This document shows, one piece after another, positions 10,583-19,572 of a stretch of DNA of 64,000 bases; the stretch's first letter is position 1, and each line of letters starts with the position of its first letter. Source of the stretch: an uncultured Gammaproteobacteria bacterium (GTDB taxonomy: Bacteria > Pseudomonadota > Gammaproteobacteria > Steroidobacterales > XN24). The notes beneath the pieces are model-generated. The model had not been told where the DNA came from and searched no databases. It saw only the letters and a program-made list of their open reading frames with translations. The stretch covers positions 1 to 64,000 of the forward strand of contig CALDWW010000008.1 in the NCBI GenBank assembly GCA_937924335.1, in the 5' to 3' direction. The position numbers were made by a program, and so were the translations under genes.

Positions 10583-11590
10583 TCAACCCCCCAGATCGAC
10601 AACCGTCCGGCCCGTGACCGCTCCCTTGAGGTAGTCGTCGAATGCTGACGGCAGATCGGCAAACGGCACGACCCGGGTACCGATGACATCCAGCTTGTCC
10701 GGCCTGAGATCCCCTGCGAGCCTCTCCCAGACTTTCAGGCGTATGTCGCGGGGCGTAGCTACCGAGTTGATGCCCAGGAGATTGACGCCCCTCAGGATAA
10801 AGGGCATCACGGTGGTGTTGAGCTTGAAGCTCTGCGCCAGGCCGATGCTGGCGACGCTGCCCCACCAGTCCGTCGTCCGGATCAGCCACGCAAGTGTGTC
10901 ACCGCCGAGATTGTCGACGGCGCCTGACCACAGCGCCCTCTCCAGCGGCCGGGAACCCATGTCGATCTCCGATCGGACCAACACCTCCTCAGCACCCAGA
11001 CTCTTCAGGAAGTCAGCCGCCGTGTCCTTGCCGGTCACCGCGGTCGTCGAGTAACCGCGCCCGGCAAGCATGTTCACCGCCAGGCTTCCGACACCTCCGG
11101 AGGCACCGGTCACCGCGACCGAACCACCGCCGGGTTGCAGGCCATTGTGCTCCAGTCTGGTGATGGCCAGCGCTGCGGTGAATCCGGCGGTCCCGAGGCA
11201 CATCGCCTGGTGAGCGTCCATCCCGGTCGGGATGGGGATCACCCAATCTCCCCGGGCACGTACAAACTCGGAGTAGCCCCCGTCGAAGTCCTCTCCGAGG
11301 CCGCAACCGGTCACCAGCACAGGATCTCCCGGCGCATAACGGTCATCTGCAGAACTCTCGACATGGCCGGCTACGTCAATGCCGCCGACCAGAGGGAAGC
11401 GCCGCATGATTTTTCCGGCGCCGGTTGCGGCCAGGGCATCCTTGTAGTTGATGCTGCTGTAACGTGCCCGGATGACCACCTCGCCTTCGGTCAGATCGTC
11501 CAGGCCCAGGTCATCGAAGCGGCCCACGATTTGGCCGTCTTCCTGGTGGATCCTGTAGCCCTTGAAGTGTTCGGTATTTGGCTGTGACAT
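10583..11590 (-). CDS. acuI: Acryloyl-CoA reductase-like MDR oxidoreductase (AcuI/YhdH family)
   Basis: Medium-chain dehydrogenase/reductase of the YhdH/AcuI family, which reduces acryloyl-CoA to propionyl-CoA with NADPH. The 335 residues have the family N-terminus FDDLGLDDLTEGEVVIRARYSSINYKDAL, no structural zinc cysteines, and the nucleotide-binding stretch VAVTGASGGVGSLAVNML. The ATG at 11590 has an AAGGA ribosome site 6 bases upstream; the open frame continues further but without support. Its place directly upstream of prpB suggests that it feeds propionyl-CoA into the Prp pathway. The substrate is inferred from context; a general quinone reductase role is the alternative. Confidence 0.82.
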   Translation of the reverse strand: MSQPNTEHFKGYRIHQEDGQIVGRFDDLGLDDLTEGEVVIRARYSSINYKDALAATGAGKIMRRFPLVGGIDVAGHVESSADDRYAPGDPVLVTGCGLGEDFDGGYSEFVRARGDWVIPIPTGMDAHQAMCLGTAGFTAALAITRLEHNGLQPGGGSVAVTGASGGVGSLAVNMLAGRGYSTTAVTGKDTAADFLKSLGAEEVLVRSEIDMGSRPLERALWSGAVDNLGGDTLAWLIRTTDWWGSVASIGLAQSFKLNTTVMPFILRGVNLLGINSVATPRDIRLKVWERLAGDLRPDKLDVIGTRVVPFADLPSAFDDYLKGAVTGRTVVDLGG

Positions 11591-11630
11591 TGGCATTCCT
11601 TCGATGATCGCTTGTGGTGTCGGGTCCGGT

Positions 11631-12587
11631 TCAGCCGCGTGACCGGCGGGCCAGCCAGACCTTGAGGCCCTGGGCGTTAAGGCGGATGTCGTCACCGATG
11701 ATACTTTCGCGCCAGCCGGGATCCGGGTTACAGCCGTGGCGATCCATCCTCAGGTACATGTATTCGCGCAGCCCGTCCTCCAGAGCAGGGACAGGGTCGT
11801 CGCGGCCGGACACGCCGCAGGCCAGGTCGGCATAGGCATTTATGTCTTGCTTGAGGTCGTCTGCAAGTCGGCGCACATCCGTGACGCGACTGTAATGGGT
11901 CAGATAGATCGCTTCGGGAGATCGTCCCATGAGCCTGTCAACTGAGGACACCGCCGCTTCGGGATCAAAGTCCACCGGTGTCGTGCTGGGGAAAATAAAC
12001 TCCCCCTTGTCCGTATCGAGGTCGCGATACGACAGCCCGAAGGTGTCGCCGGAGAAAATCACGCCGGAATCGACATCCGATATGCAGTAATGATGCCGGG
12101 CATGGCCCTCGGTGTGGAGAAATTCCAGTGTGCGACCGCCGAGCCACAGGCGATCTCCATCCTCGACGATCCGGATCCGATCCTCCGGTATGGGTCGAAT
12201 CTCCCCGTACAAGGACGCGAAGAGGTCCTGCCCGTAGACCGCGACGGAACCTTTGACGAGCCGCGAGGGATCCGCCATGTGCGGGGCCCCGCGTGGATGC
12301 AGTACGGCTGCCGCCTTTGGCAGAGCGGCCATCAGCTGGCCGGCGCCGCCAGCATGATCGAGATGGACGTGTGTCACCAGAACATAGTCGACGTCATCCG
12401 GCTGCAACCCTTTCGCCTCCAGGGCCGCCATCAGGAGCGGAACCGAGTGACTGGTGCCGGTGTCCACGAATGCAGCGCGGCCACCATTTACGATAAGGTG
12501 GCTGGCATCCATCATGGGCCGCACGTATTCGGTGTCTATTGCCGATATTCCGTCGGCAAAGTCCGTGATCCTTGGAGAAATAGTCAT
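11631..12587 (-). CDS. Metallo-beta-lactamase-fold hydrolase
   Basis: A 318-residue MBL-fold protein with the dinuclear metal motif THVHLDH at residues 72-78 (His73, His75, Asp77, His78), further ligands His162 in TEGHARHH and Asp181 in FSGDTFG, and His231 in LTHYSR. The start MTISPRITDF has a strong GAGGAGG ribosome site; the frame stays open upstream but that stretch overlaps the divergent peptidase gene. It precedes acuI by 40 bp on the same strand, so it could hydrolyse a thioester or glyoxalase-type substrate linked to the propionate genes. The substrate is unknown. Confidence 0.82.
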   Translation of the reverse strand: MTISPRITDFADGISAIDTEYVRPMMDASHLIVNGGRAAFVDTGTSHSVPLLMAALEAKGLQPDDVDYVLVTHVHLDHAGGAGQLMAALPKAAAVLHPRGAPHMADPSRLVKGSVAVYGQDLFASLYGEIRPIPEDRIRIVEDGDRLWLGGRTLEFLHTEGHARHHYCISDVDSGVIFSGDTFGLSYRDLDTDKGEFIFPSTTPVDFDPEAAVSSVDRLMGRSPEAIYLTHYSRVTDVRRLADDLKQDINAYADLACGVSGRDDPVPALEDGLREYMYLRMDRHGCNPDPGWRESIIGDDIRLNAQGLKVWLARRSRG

Positions 12588-12665
12588 CAGCGACCTCCTC
12601 GAGGAGGCCGATTGTGCAGCGTCTGCCGCGCGAAGTGAACCGATGAAAGAAGAAGTGCAGCAAGA

Positions 12666-14618
12666 ATGAGAAAGATTTTCCCCGCCTCCCTGCTGGCCCT
12701 GGTAGCACTGTCGACGCCGCTCGGAGCAGCGGATACCGCGGAACGCCGCGAGCAGGGTCAGCTCGTCTTCGACGGCATACCGCCCGCGTCGCGGGCGGTC
12801 CATGAAAGCCTTGGCCAGTATCTCAATATCAGGCAGGCCCGCGTGGCGGACTGGCTGGCTGATGGCCGCCTGCTCATCTCGACCCGCTTCGGCAACACCG
12901 ACCAGCTCCACGTGATCGAACAGCCCATGGGCGTACGCCGCCAGCTGACCTTCTTCGAGGAGCCGGTAAACGCCGCTGTGGCGGCGCCGGTCCCGGCAGG
13001 CCCGATCGCCTTCCTGCGTGACGACGTCGGCAACGAGGACTATCAGATCTTCCTTCTGGATCCCGCGACGGGTCGACATCGGATGGTCACCGACGGCGAG
13101 TCGCGTCATACGAACCCGGTCTGGTCGCGCGACGGCAGATACCTGGCTTATGCCAACAATTCCCGCGACGGCAGGTCGTGGGATGTCTATGTGCTGGATG
13201 TAGCCTCCGGAGCTTCACGCCGGATCATGGAAGCGGCGCCGGAGGCGGGCTACCTGGGCCCGATGGACTGGTCCGCCGATGGATCTTCCCTGCTTGTGCG
13301 GGATTACCGCTCGATCAACGATGGCCGGATCTACGTCGTCGATCTGGATACAGGCGGATCCGTGGAGATCGAGGCGGCGCTACCCGCAGGCGGCATGTTC
13401 TCGGCCGTTTTCGGCATCGGCGGCAGACAAGTGTTCTATGTCTCCGAGCGCGCGGCCAACTACCGGGAGCTGCGGCGATACGACATGGTTGACGATGAAT
13501 CCGAGCGTATTTCGGATCCCGTGGCCTGGGATGTCGAGGCCATCGAAATCTCTCATGACACCAGTCGGATCGCCTGGTCGGTCAACGAGGGCGGTGTCTC
13601 CGCGTTGTTCTTCAGGGAACTGCCCGACGGTCCGATCCGCCCTCTGGATGGCTTGCCGGTCGGTCGGTTGACCGGGCTCAAATTCGAGCCTGGCTCCCAC
13701 CGCCTGGCCGTGAGCTTCAACGCAGCCAGCGCGCCTGGCAATGTCTATGTGCTCGATCCCGCGGGAGGGGCGCCGACGCCATGGGTCATCAGCGAAGTCG
13801 GCGGACTCGATCCGGATCGATTCGTGGCGCCGTCTCTGGTCACGTTCCCGGCTGCCGACAGCGGCTCGGGGGGGCCCGACCGCATCCCCGCATTTCTCTA
13901 TCTGCCGCCGGGGGACGGCCCGTTTCCGGTCATCGTATATATCCACGGCGGACCCGAGAGCCAGTATCGTCCGGGGTTCAGCTCGATATTCCAGTATCTC
14001 GTCACGGAAATGGGCTTCGCCGTGCTGGCACCGAATGTGCGGGGCTCTTCAGGGTACGGCCGGGAGTACGTCATGATGGACGATGGCTACCGCCGCGAGG
14101 ATTCGGTCAGCGATATCGGCGCCCTGCTCGACTGGATCCCGTCCCGGGCCGATCTGGATGAGGAGCGGATCGTCCTCTACGGTGGCTCTTATGGCGGCTA
14201 CATGGTGCTGGCATCAATGGTCTATTACGGCGACCGCGTGCTGGGAGGGATGGAATCCGTCGGCATCAGCAACTTCGTCACGTTCCTGGAGAACACCCGG
14301 GATTACCGGCGTGATCAGCGACGCCGGGAATACGGTGATGAACGTGATCCGGCCATGCGCGAATTCCTGGAGAAGATTTCTCCGACTAACAACGCAGAAA
14401 GGATCCGCAAACCCCTGCTGATCGTGCAGGGGCTCAATGACCCGCGAGTGCCGGCTTCCGAATCCGAGCAGATGGTCGCGACAATCAGGTCAAACGGGGG
14501 CGAGGTCTGGTACCTGCTGGGCAAGAACGAGGGCCACGGTTTCCGCAAGAAACGTAACCGCCAGGCCTACTACGAGGTCGTCGTCACCTTCCTGGAGGAT
14601 TTGCTTGACCGGCCCTAG
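12666..14618 (+). CDS. Prolyl oligopeptidase family (S9) serine peptidase, exported
   Basis: A 650-residue S9-family peptidase with a signal peptide (MRKIFPASLLALVALSTPLGAA). The N-terminal half has WD40-like propeller segments such as HTNPVWSRDGRYLAYANN; the C-terminal alpha/beta-hydrolase domain carries the nucleophile in GGSYGGYM (Ser508), Asp592 in NDPRVP and His624 in EGHGFRK. The complete triad predicts an active periplasmic dipeptidyl- or oligo-peptidase. It is transcribed divergently from the MBL gene across a 78-bp gap, and its last 14 bases overlap the photolyase-related gene. Confidence 0.9.
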   Translation: MRKIFPASLLALVALSTPLGAADTAERREQGQLVFDGIPPASRAVHESLGQYLNIRQARVADWLADGRLLISTRFGNTDQLHVIEQPMGVRRQLTFFEEPVNAAVAAPVPAGPIAFLRDDVGNEDYQIFLLDPATGRHRMVTDGESRHTNPVWSRDGRYLAYANNSRDGRSWDVYVLDVASGASRRIMEAAPEAGYLGPMDWSADGSSLLVRDYRSINDGRIYVVDLDTGGSVEIEAALPAGGMFSAVFGIGGRQVFYVSERAANYRELRRYDMVDDESERISDPVAWDVEAIEISHDTSRIAWSVNEGGVSALFFRELPDGPIRPLDGLPVGRLTGLKFEPGSHRLAVSFNAASAPGNVYVLDPAGGAPTPWVISEVGGLDPDRFVAPSLVTFPAADSGSGGPDRIPAFLYLPPGDGPFPVIVYIHGGPESQYRPGFSSIFQYLVTEMGFAVLAPNVRGSSGYGREYVMMDDGYRREDSVSDIGALLDWIPSRADLDEERIVLYGGSYGGYMVLASMVYYGDRVLGGMESVGISNFVTFLENTRDYRRDQRRREYGDERDPAMREFLEKISPTNNAERIRKPLLIVQGLNDPRVPASESEQMVATIRSNGGEVWYLLGKNEGHGFRKKRNRQAYYEVVVTFLEDLLDRP

Positions 14619-16155
14619 CCGGGCCAGGCGCCTGATCCTCATACTCGGGGATCAGCTCAACCCGGACAATCCCGCGCTGGATGCCTCTGATCCTGATCTT
14701 GACCATGTTGTCATGATCGAGACGCCCGGAGAGGCCGCGTTCGTCCCGAGTCACAAGCAGCGAATCGTCGTTTTCCTGGCCGCGATGCGGCACCACGCGC
14801 ACCGCCTGAAAGAGCTCGGATGGCGAGTGCGCTACACGCCCCTAGAGCAGCACTGTGCCTCACTCACTGCGGGATTGATGGCGGCGATAGCACGGCTGCA
14901 GCCCGAAGAGGTCTTGCTTTCAGAGCCTGGTGAATGGAGGGTCGAGAGGGACGTACGCAATGCATGTGAACGCTCGGGAATCCCGGTGCAGATTTTGGAC
15001 GATCGCCACTTTTTCCTGTCGCGGAGCGAGTTCGCGGAATATGCGCAGTCACGCAAATCGCTCGTCATGGAATTCTTCTACCGTCACATGCGCAAGCGAC
15101 TCGACGTCCTGCTTGAGAATGGCCAGCCGACAGGTGGCAAATGGAATTTCGACAGAGACAACCGGAGCAGCTTTGGCAGGCACGGGCCGGACGAAGTACC
15201 GCCTCCACTGAGATTCGAGCCCGACGAGATAACCCGCGATGTGATCCGGTCCGTCGAGCAGCGCTTTAAGGGACATCCTGGCGACATCGACGAGTTCGGG
15301 TGGCCCGTCACGGAAGATGAAGCACGGCGAGCGCTGGATGACTTCATCACGACCAGGCTGCCCTGGTACGGGCGTTTCCAGGATGCCATGTGGGTGGACC
15401 AACCCTGGCTATACCACTCGCTGTTGTCGTCGGTCCTGAATCTAAGGTTGCTAAATCCTAGGGAAGTGGTTGAGCGAGCCGTTGAGGCTTGGCGTTCAGG
15501 GGAGGCGCCACTGGCGGCCGTCGAGGGTCTGGTGCGGCAGTTGATCGGATGGCGTGAATTCATCCGTGGTGTCTACTGGCTGAAGATGCCCTCCTACGGC
15601 CAGCGCAATGGTCTCGGCGCGGATCGGCCCTTGCCAGGGTTCTTCTGGGATGGCGATACAGACATGCGTTGCCTGTCACAGTCTATCGGACAGACACTCA
15701 GGCTGGGCTACGCCCACCATATTCAGCGGCTGATGATCATCGGCAACTTCGCGCTGATCGCCGGTCTGTCGCCACGACAGGTCTGTGACTGGTTCCTGGC
15801 GGTGTACGTAGACGCGGTGGAATGGGTCGAGCTACCCAACACGCTCGGCATGGCACTGCATGGGGACCACGCCCTCGTGGGCACGAAACCCTATGCCGCC
15901 AGTGCGAACTACATCCGCAAGATGAGCAACTATTGCCAAGACTGTCGTTACCGACCGGACCGGCGCGTCGGTAGCGACGCCTGTCCGTTCAACACGCTCT
16001 ACTGGGACTTCCTCGCCAGGCACCGGGAAAGGTTCGCCGCCAACCCGAGGATGAGCCTCTCCATTCGTAACCTGGACCGGCTGGACGACGCCGAGTTGGA
16101 GGCAATCAGGACCGCCGCAGATGGCTTCCTGGACCAACTGGACGGCGCGAGCTGA
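14605..16155 (+). CDS. Cryptochrome/photolyase-related protein (FeS-BCP / PhrB type)
   Basis: A 516-residue member of the deoxyribodipyrimidine photolyase-related family, the FeS bacterial cryptochromes and (6-4) photolyases. The N-terminus RRLILILGDQLNPDNPAL is characteristic. The C-terminal FAD domain includes AHHIQRLMIIGNFALIAGLSP, and the cysteines in YCQDCRY and DACPFN, with MRCLSQS upstream, fit the four [4Fe-4S] ligands of PhrB. The best start is a TTG at 14605 with GGAGG six bases upstream, overlapping the peptidase gene by 14 bp and suggesting coupling. Photorepair activity is inferred from the family. Confidence 0.88.
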   Translation: MTGPSRARRLILILGDQLNPDNPALDASDPDLDHVVMIETPGEAAFVPSHKQRIVVFLAAMRHHAHRLKELGWRVRYTPLEQHCASLTAGLMAAIARLQPEEVLLSEPGEWRVERDVRNACERSGIPVQILDDRHFFLSRSEFAEYAQSRKSLVMEFFYRHMRKRLDVLLENGQPTGGKWNFDRDNRSSFGRHGPDEVPPPLRFEPDEITRDVIRSVEQRFKGHPGDIDEFGWPVTEDEARRALDDFITTRLPWYGRFQDAMWVDQPWLYHSLLSSVLNLRLLNPREVVERAVEAWRSGEAPLAAVEGLVRQLIGWREFIRGVYWLKMPSYGQRNGLGADRPLPGFFWDGDTDMRCLSQSIGQTLRLGYAHHIQRLMIIGNFALIAGLSPRQVCDWFLAVYVDAVEWVELPNTLGMALHGDHALVGTKPYAASANYIRKMSNYCQDCRYRPDRRVGSDACPFNTLYWDFLARHRERFAANPRMSLSIRNLDRLDDAELEAIRTAADGFLDQLDGAS

Positions 16156-16163
16156 AACCGAGG

Positions 16164-16499
16164 TTATTTCGTCCGGACGGCCGTATCCAGTCCGTCGAGA
16201 CTGGCGAACCAGGCGGCCAGGTCCTCGATATCGGCGTCGCTGAGGCTGGTGGCGAATCCTGCCATGATCGCGTTCTTGCGATCGCCACTGCGATACTGGC
16301 GAAGCGCGTGGGCCATGTAGTCCGCATGCTGACCCGCCAGCACCGGATAATTAGGAGCAATGCCCATGCCGTCTTCACCGTGACAGGCGACACATGGGGC
16401 AGCCTTGGTCTTGCCGATGGCCGGATCTCCATCGGCGAGCGCAACGGAACTTCCGGCGAGCGCCAGGAGGGCGGTCGAGGCGATAGTGGCAAATCTCAT
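16164..16499 (-). CDS. Periplasmic monohaem cytochrome c (c553/c4-like)
   Basis: A 111-residue class I cytochrome c with a signal peptide (MRFATIASTALLALAGSSVALA) and one haem motif CVACH, followed by the c4/c553-type segment GIAPNYPVLAGQHADYM and a methionine-containing distal region (NAIMAGFATSLSD). It lies one base after a second small cytochrome on the same strand, so the pair is co-transcribed. It is probably a soluble electron carrier; the partner enzyme is not visible. Confidence 0.9.
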   Translation of the reverse strand: MRFATIASTALLALAGSSVALADGDPAIGKTKAAPCVACHGEDGMGIAPNYPVLAGQHADYMAHALRQYRSGDRKNAIMAGFATSLSDADIEDLAAWFASLDGLDTAVRTK

Positions 16500-16500
16500 C

Positions 16501-16839
16501 TCAGTCCCCCTTTCCGCAGGCGGCCTTGTCGGCGAAGTAGGCGGCGATGTCCTGGCGAGCCTGCTCGCTCAAAGTTGCGGCCTGGGCATGCATCGTCTCG
16601 TGTGGCCGGTCACCGCTGGCATATCCGTTCAGAGCGTCAAGAAGATACTGACTGTTCTGGCCACAGACCTTGGGCACATGGTAGGTCGGGTAGATGTTCT
16701 TGTGGTTCTTGATGCCATGGCAGCCGAGACAGGTTTCGGCGGCTTTTCGGCCGGCGGCGGGATCGCCGTCCGCCTGGGCGCCAAGGGGTATGGCCAGCGC
16801 CATCAGCGTGCCAACGATGGCTATGCGCATCAACCTCAT
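16501..16839 (-). CDS. Periplasmic monohaem cytochrome c
   Basis: A 112-residue cytochrome c with a signal peptide (MRLMRIAIVGTLMALAIPLGAQA), one haem motif CLGCH, and the region HVPKVCGQNSQYLLDALNGY; a Met-containing loop (ETMHAQAATLSE) may give the distal ligand. Two extra cysteines (VCGQN and ACGKGD near the C-terminus) could form a disulfide. The ATG at 16839 has a GGGAGG ribosome site 5 bases upstream; a longer reading adds an unlikely basic stretch. It is the first gene of a two-cytochrome unit. Confidence 0.88.
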   Translation of the reverse strand: MRLMRIAIVGTLMALAIPLGAQADGDPAAGRKAAETCLGCHGIKNHKNIYPTYHVPKVCGQNSQYLLDALNGYASGDRPHETMHAQAATLSEQARQDIAAYFADKAACGKGD

Positions 16840-16966
16840 GAGTCCTCCCGCAGTCCGCCGCGACCGGCGGCGTGTCAAATAAGGCGGGTTATGGTAATCA
16901 CAGCTTGTGGATAATGCTATACGGAAATCGGGATCGGCCTGCGTGCCGTCTGCCAGGAGAGTTCAA

Positions 16967-17674
16967 ATGTTACGCAAGAGACTGCTGTTGCTGCTCGCCA
17001 TATTACCGACCGTTGCTCTGGGTGCCGATAGCGGCCCTGACATCCGGACGGTGACCGTCTCGGGAAATGCCCGGATCAATGCCGAGCCGGACATGGCGAC
17101 CGTCAGGCTGGGTGTCGAGGAACGCCGTCCTGACCTCGACGACGCACGTTCCGCCGTGAATGGCGTCGTGACCAGGTTCCTGAAGCTGACCGGAGACATG
17201 GGCATCCCGGATGAGCGGGTGTCAACCGCCGCCGCCTTCATCAATCCGGACTACGAGTGGCACCCCCAGACACGTGAGCGGAAACTCCTGGGTTATGTCG
17301 TTTCGCGGCAGCTTGTCGTCGACCTGCGCGATCTGGACAAGCTAGGACCGCTCATCGAGGCCGCGCTCGAGGTCGGCGTCAATCAGGTCAATCCTCCGGA
17401 ATTCTCTACCTCCCGCCGGAACGAGATCGAGAAGCAGGCCCTGGCCGAGGCGGCACTGGATGCCCGGGGACGGGCAGCTGTCCTGGCGGACGCCCTGGGC
17501 ATGGCCCTGGGGCCGGTGCGGGACATTCAGTCACACGGAAGGCCACAACCCGTATTCCGCGGCGCAGCCAGGATGGAAGTCGCGGCCGCTGACGCGGGAG
17601 CACAAAGCTATCAGCCTGGTGAAATCGTAGTCTCTGCCTCGGTGACGGCCGCGTTCGATCTCGACCAGCCCTAG
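16967..17674 (+). CDS. SIMPL domain protein (DUF541), exported
   Basis: A 235-residue SIMPL/DUF541 protein, similar in layout to E. coli YggE. It has a signal peptide (MLRKRLLLLLAILPTVALGA), then the family start TVTVSGNARINAEPDMATVRLGVE, the central GYVVSRQLVVDLRDLDKLGPLIE and the terminal GEIVVSASVTAAFDL. Function is poorly known, with stress-related roles suggested for YggE. CAGGAGA supports the start at 16967. Its stop shares the palindrome CTAG with the convergent glutathione peroxidase gene. Confidence 0.88.
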   Translation: MLRKRLLLLLAILPTVALGADSGPDIRTVTVSGNARINAEPDMATVRLGVEERRPDLDDARSAVNGVVTRFLKLTGDMGIPDERVSTAAAFINPDYEWHPQTRERKLLGYVVSRQLVVDLRDLDKLGPLIEAALEVGVNQVNPPEFSTSRRNEIEKQALAEAALDARGRAAVLADALGMALGPVRDIQSHGRPQPVFRGAARMEVAAADAGAQSYQPGEIVVSASVTAAFDLDQP

Positions 17675-18171
17675 ACAGGCTCTTCGCCTGCCTCCAGGGC
17701 ATCGGAAATGTCCTGGAGCAGGCCGCCGTCCTCGGGACGCGTTTCGGGCGGGTAACGGCCGCGGATCCTGCCGTCACGACCGAGGAGGAATTTCTCGAAG
17801 TTCCACGTGATGTCTCCGCCGAAACCATGCCTCGTGTCGGTCAACCAGTCGTAAAGAGGATGCCGCCCGCCACCGTTGACTTCGATCTTTTCGCTTAAGG
17901 GAAACGTCACTTCGTATCGGCTGGTGCAGAAGCTGCGGATCTGTCCGGCATCGCCCGGCTCCTGACTGCCGAACTGATTGCAGGGAAATCCTACAACGCT
18001 GAATCCATGTCCCGCGAGTTCGTCGTGCAGCTTCTGCAGGCCCTCATATTGTGGCGTCAACCCACACTCGCTCGCCACATTGACCACCAGCAAGACATTG
18101 CCGGTCAGTGAGGCCAGCAGATCGCTCTCCCCTTCCAGGCTGGCGATAGGTATGTCGGTGACTACAGCCAT
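17671..18171 (-). CDS. Glutathione peroxidase (Cys type)
   Basis: Thiol peroxidase of the glutathione peroxidase family, 166 residues. The catalytic motif NVASECGLTPQY carries Cys36 in place of the animal selenocysteine. GFPCNQFGSQEP supplies the conserved Gln70 and the resolving-type cysteine region, and ITWNFEKFL contains the conserved Trp and Asn. The ATG at 18171 has AGGAGG at 7 bases; a start 21 bp upstream is less likely. Probably cytoplasmic, as no signal peptide is seen. Confidence 0.93.
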   Translation of the reverse strand: MAVVTDIPIASLEGESDLLASLTGNVLLVVNVASECGLTPQYEGLQKLHDELAGHGFSVVGFPCNQFGSQEPGDAGQIRSFCTSRYEVTFPLSEKIEVNGGGRHPLYDWLTDTRHGFGGDITWNFEKFLLGRDGRIRGRYPPETRPEDGGLLQDISDALEAGEEPV

Positions 18172-18291
18172 TGAGATTCCTCCTGCACTCATGCGATCGT
18201 AGCATGGCGAGGACCACCGCCTTGGCTTATCAGCAGGGCCAGTTTCACTATTTTTACGATCGCGGCCGTAACGCTCCGGGAGGCGTCCGAA

Positions 18292-19572
18292 TTGCGCAGA
18301 ATCATCCAGCTCATGTTGCTCTCTCTGGCGCTCGTATGTCTCGCGCCGGCAGCCATCGGCCGGCTGGCCGAATCCCGGCAGCAGTTCCTGATCGACTCAC
18401 TGGCGGACAATATCGCTGGCGCGGATCTGATCACAGACCAGTACGAGACCGGCTGGATTACCTCCCGCTCGATTCATCGGCTTAGGCTGGATGACCCGGC
18501 ATACGTCAACGCGGCTCGCGAGCTGACCGGCATACCGAATCTGGAGGAGAGTCCGGAGCTTGTCATTCGCAGCCGGATAGCTCACGGACCATGGCCTCTA
18601 TTGGAGGGCCGGCCGGGTCTTGCGCGGGTGCACTCCGAGGTCGCTTTCCTCGTGGGTCAGGACGAGATCGCGATACCGGGTGTGGCGATCACGGATATCG
18701 GGCTTGACGCTTCGGGCGTCACGGTCTTTCAGTCGTCGGGGGTGGAGACGACGGTTGAGTCGGGTAGCGCCTTCATCCGCTGGCACCCAACCGAACTGAG
18801 GATTTCCTTCGACCGGCAGGTGCGGAATCTCGACTCGCTTGGAACGATCGGCGAACTGGAATTCCTGGGATCCAATGGCGAGATCAGGTTCGGACCCGTC
18901 CGGGTCGACGGCCGGTCCACGTACACAACGCATGGATTCTGGAGCGGTGAGAGCCGCCTGAACGTGGCCGCTTTCTCCATGACCGGTACCGACGGCGCTT
19001 CCTTCCTTGCGGAGGGGGTTGATCTGGATCTGGCGGTGCTGCCGGATGGCGACCTGGTCGACCATCGCTACGATGTCACTGTAGACCGATTCTCCAGCCC
19101 ACGGGTAGATAACGGTCAACTGCACCTTGCGGGTGCCATCGAGAGGCTGGATGCGGCGGCTCTCGGACGCCTGTTGGCCATGAGAACCGAAGCGCGCTGG
19201 CCGAACGACCGCCAGTCCTGGACCGGGGTCTTCTCTGCGGCGTCAAGATTCCGTCTGCAGGAGTTCTTGATGGAGGCGGACGGAGAGCGAGCCCGACTGG
19301 AATTCGAGTGTCATCTCGGGGATACGATCGACGCGGGAACCGGCCCGGGAGAATTACTACGTGCATTGCAGGGACAAGGCACAGTTGAGCTTTCGGAAGG
19401 GTTCCTACCCATGATGATCGTCAATGGTAACGACCCGGCCGCGGTCGAATCGCTCGTCGCGATTGGCTATCTCCGGCGTATCGAAGACCGTCTGGTTGCC
19501 GAGGTTCGTCTTGGTGGCGGCCTTGTGACGATCAATGGCCTGCCAATACCATTGCCCCTGCCCGCTGACTAG
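18292..19572 (+). CDS. DUF945 family protein (YdgA-like)
   Basis: A 426-residue protein with an N-terminal membrane anchor or signal segment (LMLLSLALVCLAPAAIG) and then a long beta-rich periplasmic part. The pattern of an anchor followed by SRQQFLIDSLADNI and YETGWITSRS fits the YdgA/DUF945 family, whose function is not established. The start is a TTG at 18292 with GGGAGG 8 bases upstream. The stop codon shares CTAG with the convergent oppF. Confidence 0.78.
   Translation: MRRIIQLMLLSLALVCLAPAAIGRLAESRQQFLIDSLADNIAGADLITDQYETGWITSRSIHRLRLDDPAYVNAARELTGIPNLEESPELVIRSRIAHGPWPLLEGRPGLARVHSEVAFLVGQDEIAIPGVAITDIGLDASGVTVFQSSGVETTVESGSAFIRWHPTELRISFDRQVRNLDSLGTIGELEFLGSNGEIRFGPVRVDGRSTYTTHGFWSGESRLNVAAFSMTGTDGASFLAEGVDLDLAVLPDGDLVDHRYDVTVDRFSSPRVDNGQLHLAGAIERLDAAALGRLLAMRTEARWPNDRQSWTGVFSAASRFRLQEFLMEADGERARLEFECHLGDTIDAGTGPGELLRALQGQGTVELSEGFLPMMIVNGNDPAAVESLVAIGYLRRIEDRLVAEVRLGGGLVTINGLPIPLPLPAD

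Noticed and set aside
16906..16914. Perfect DnaA box sequence in the cytochrome/SIMPL gap
   Set aside because: A 9-mer is expected by chance about once per 130 kb when both strands are counted; it is single and 17 kb from the origin.
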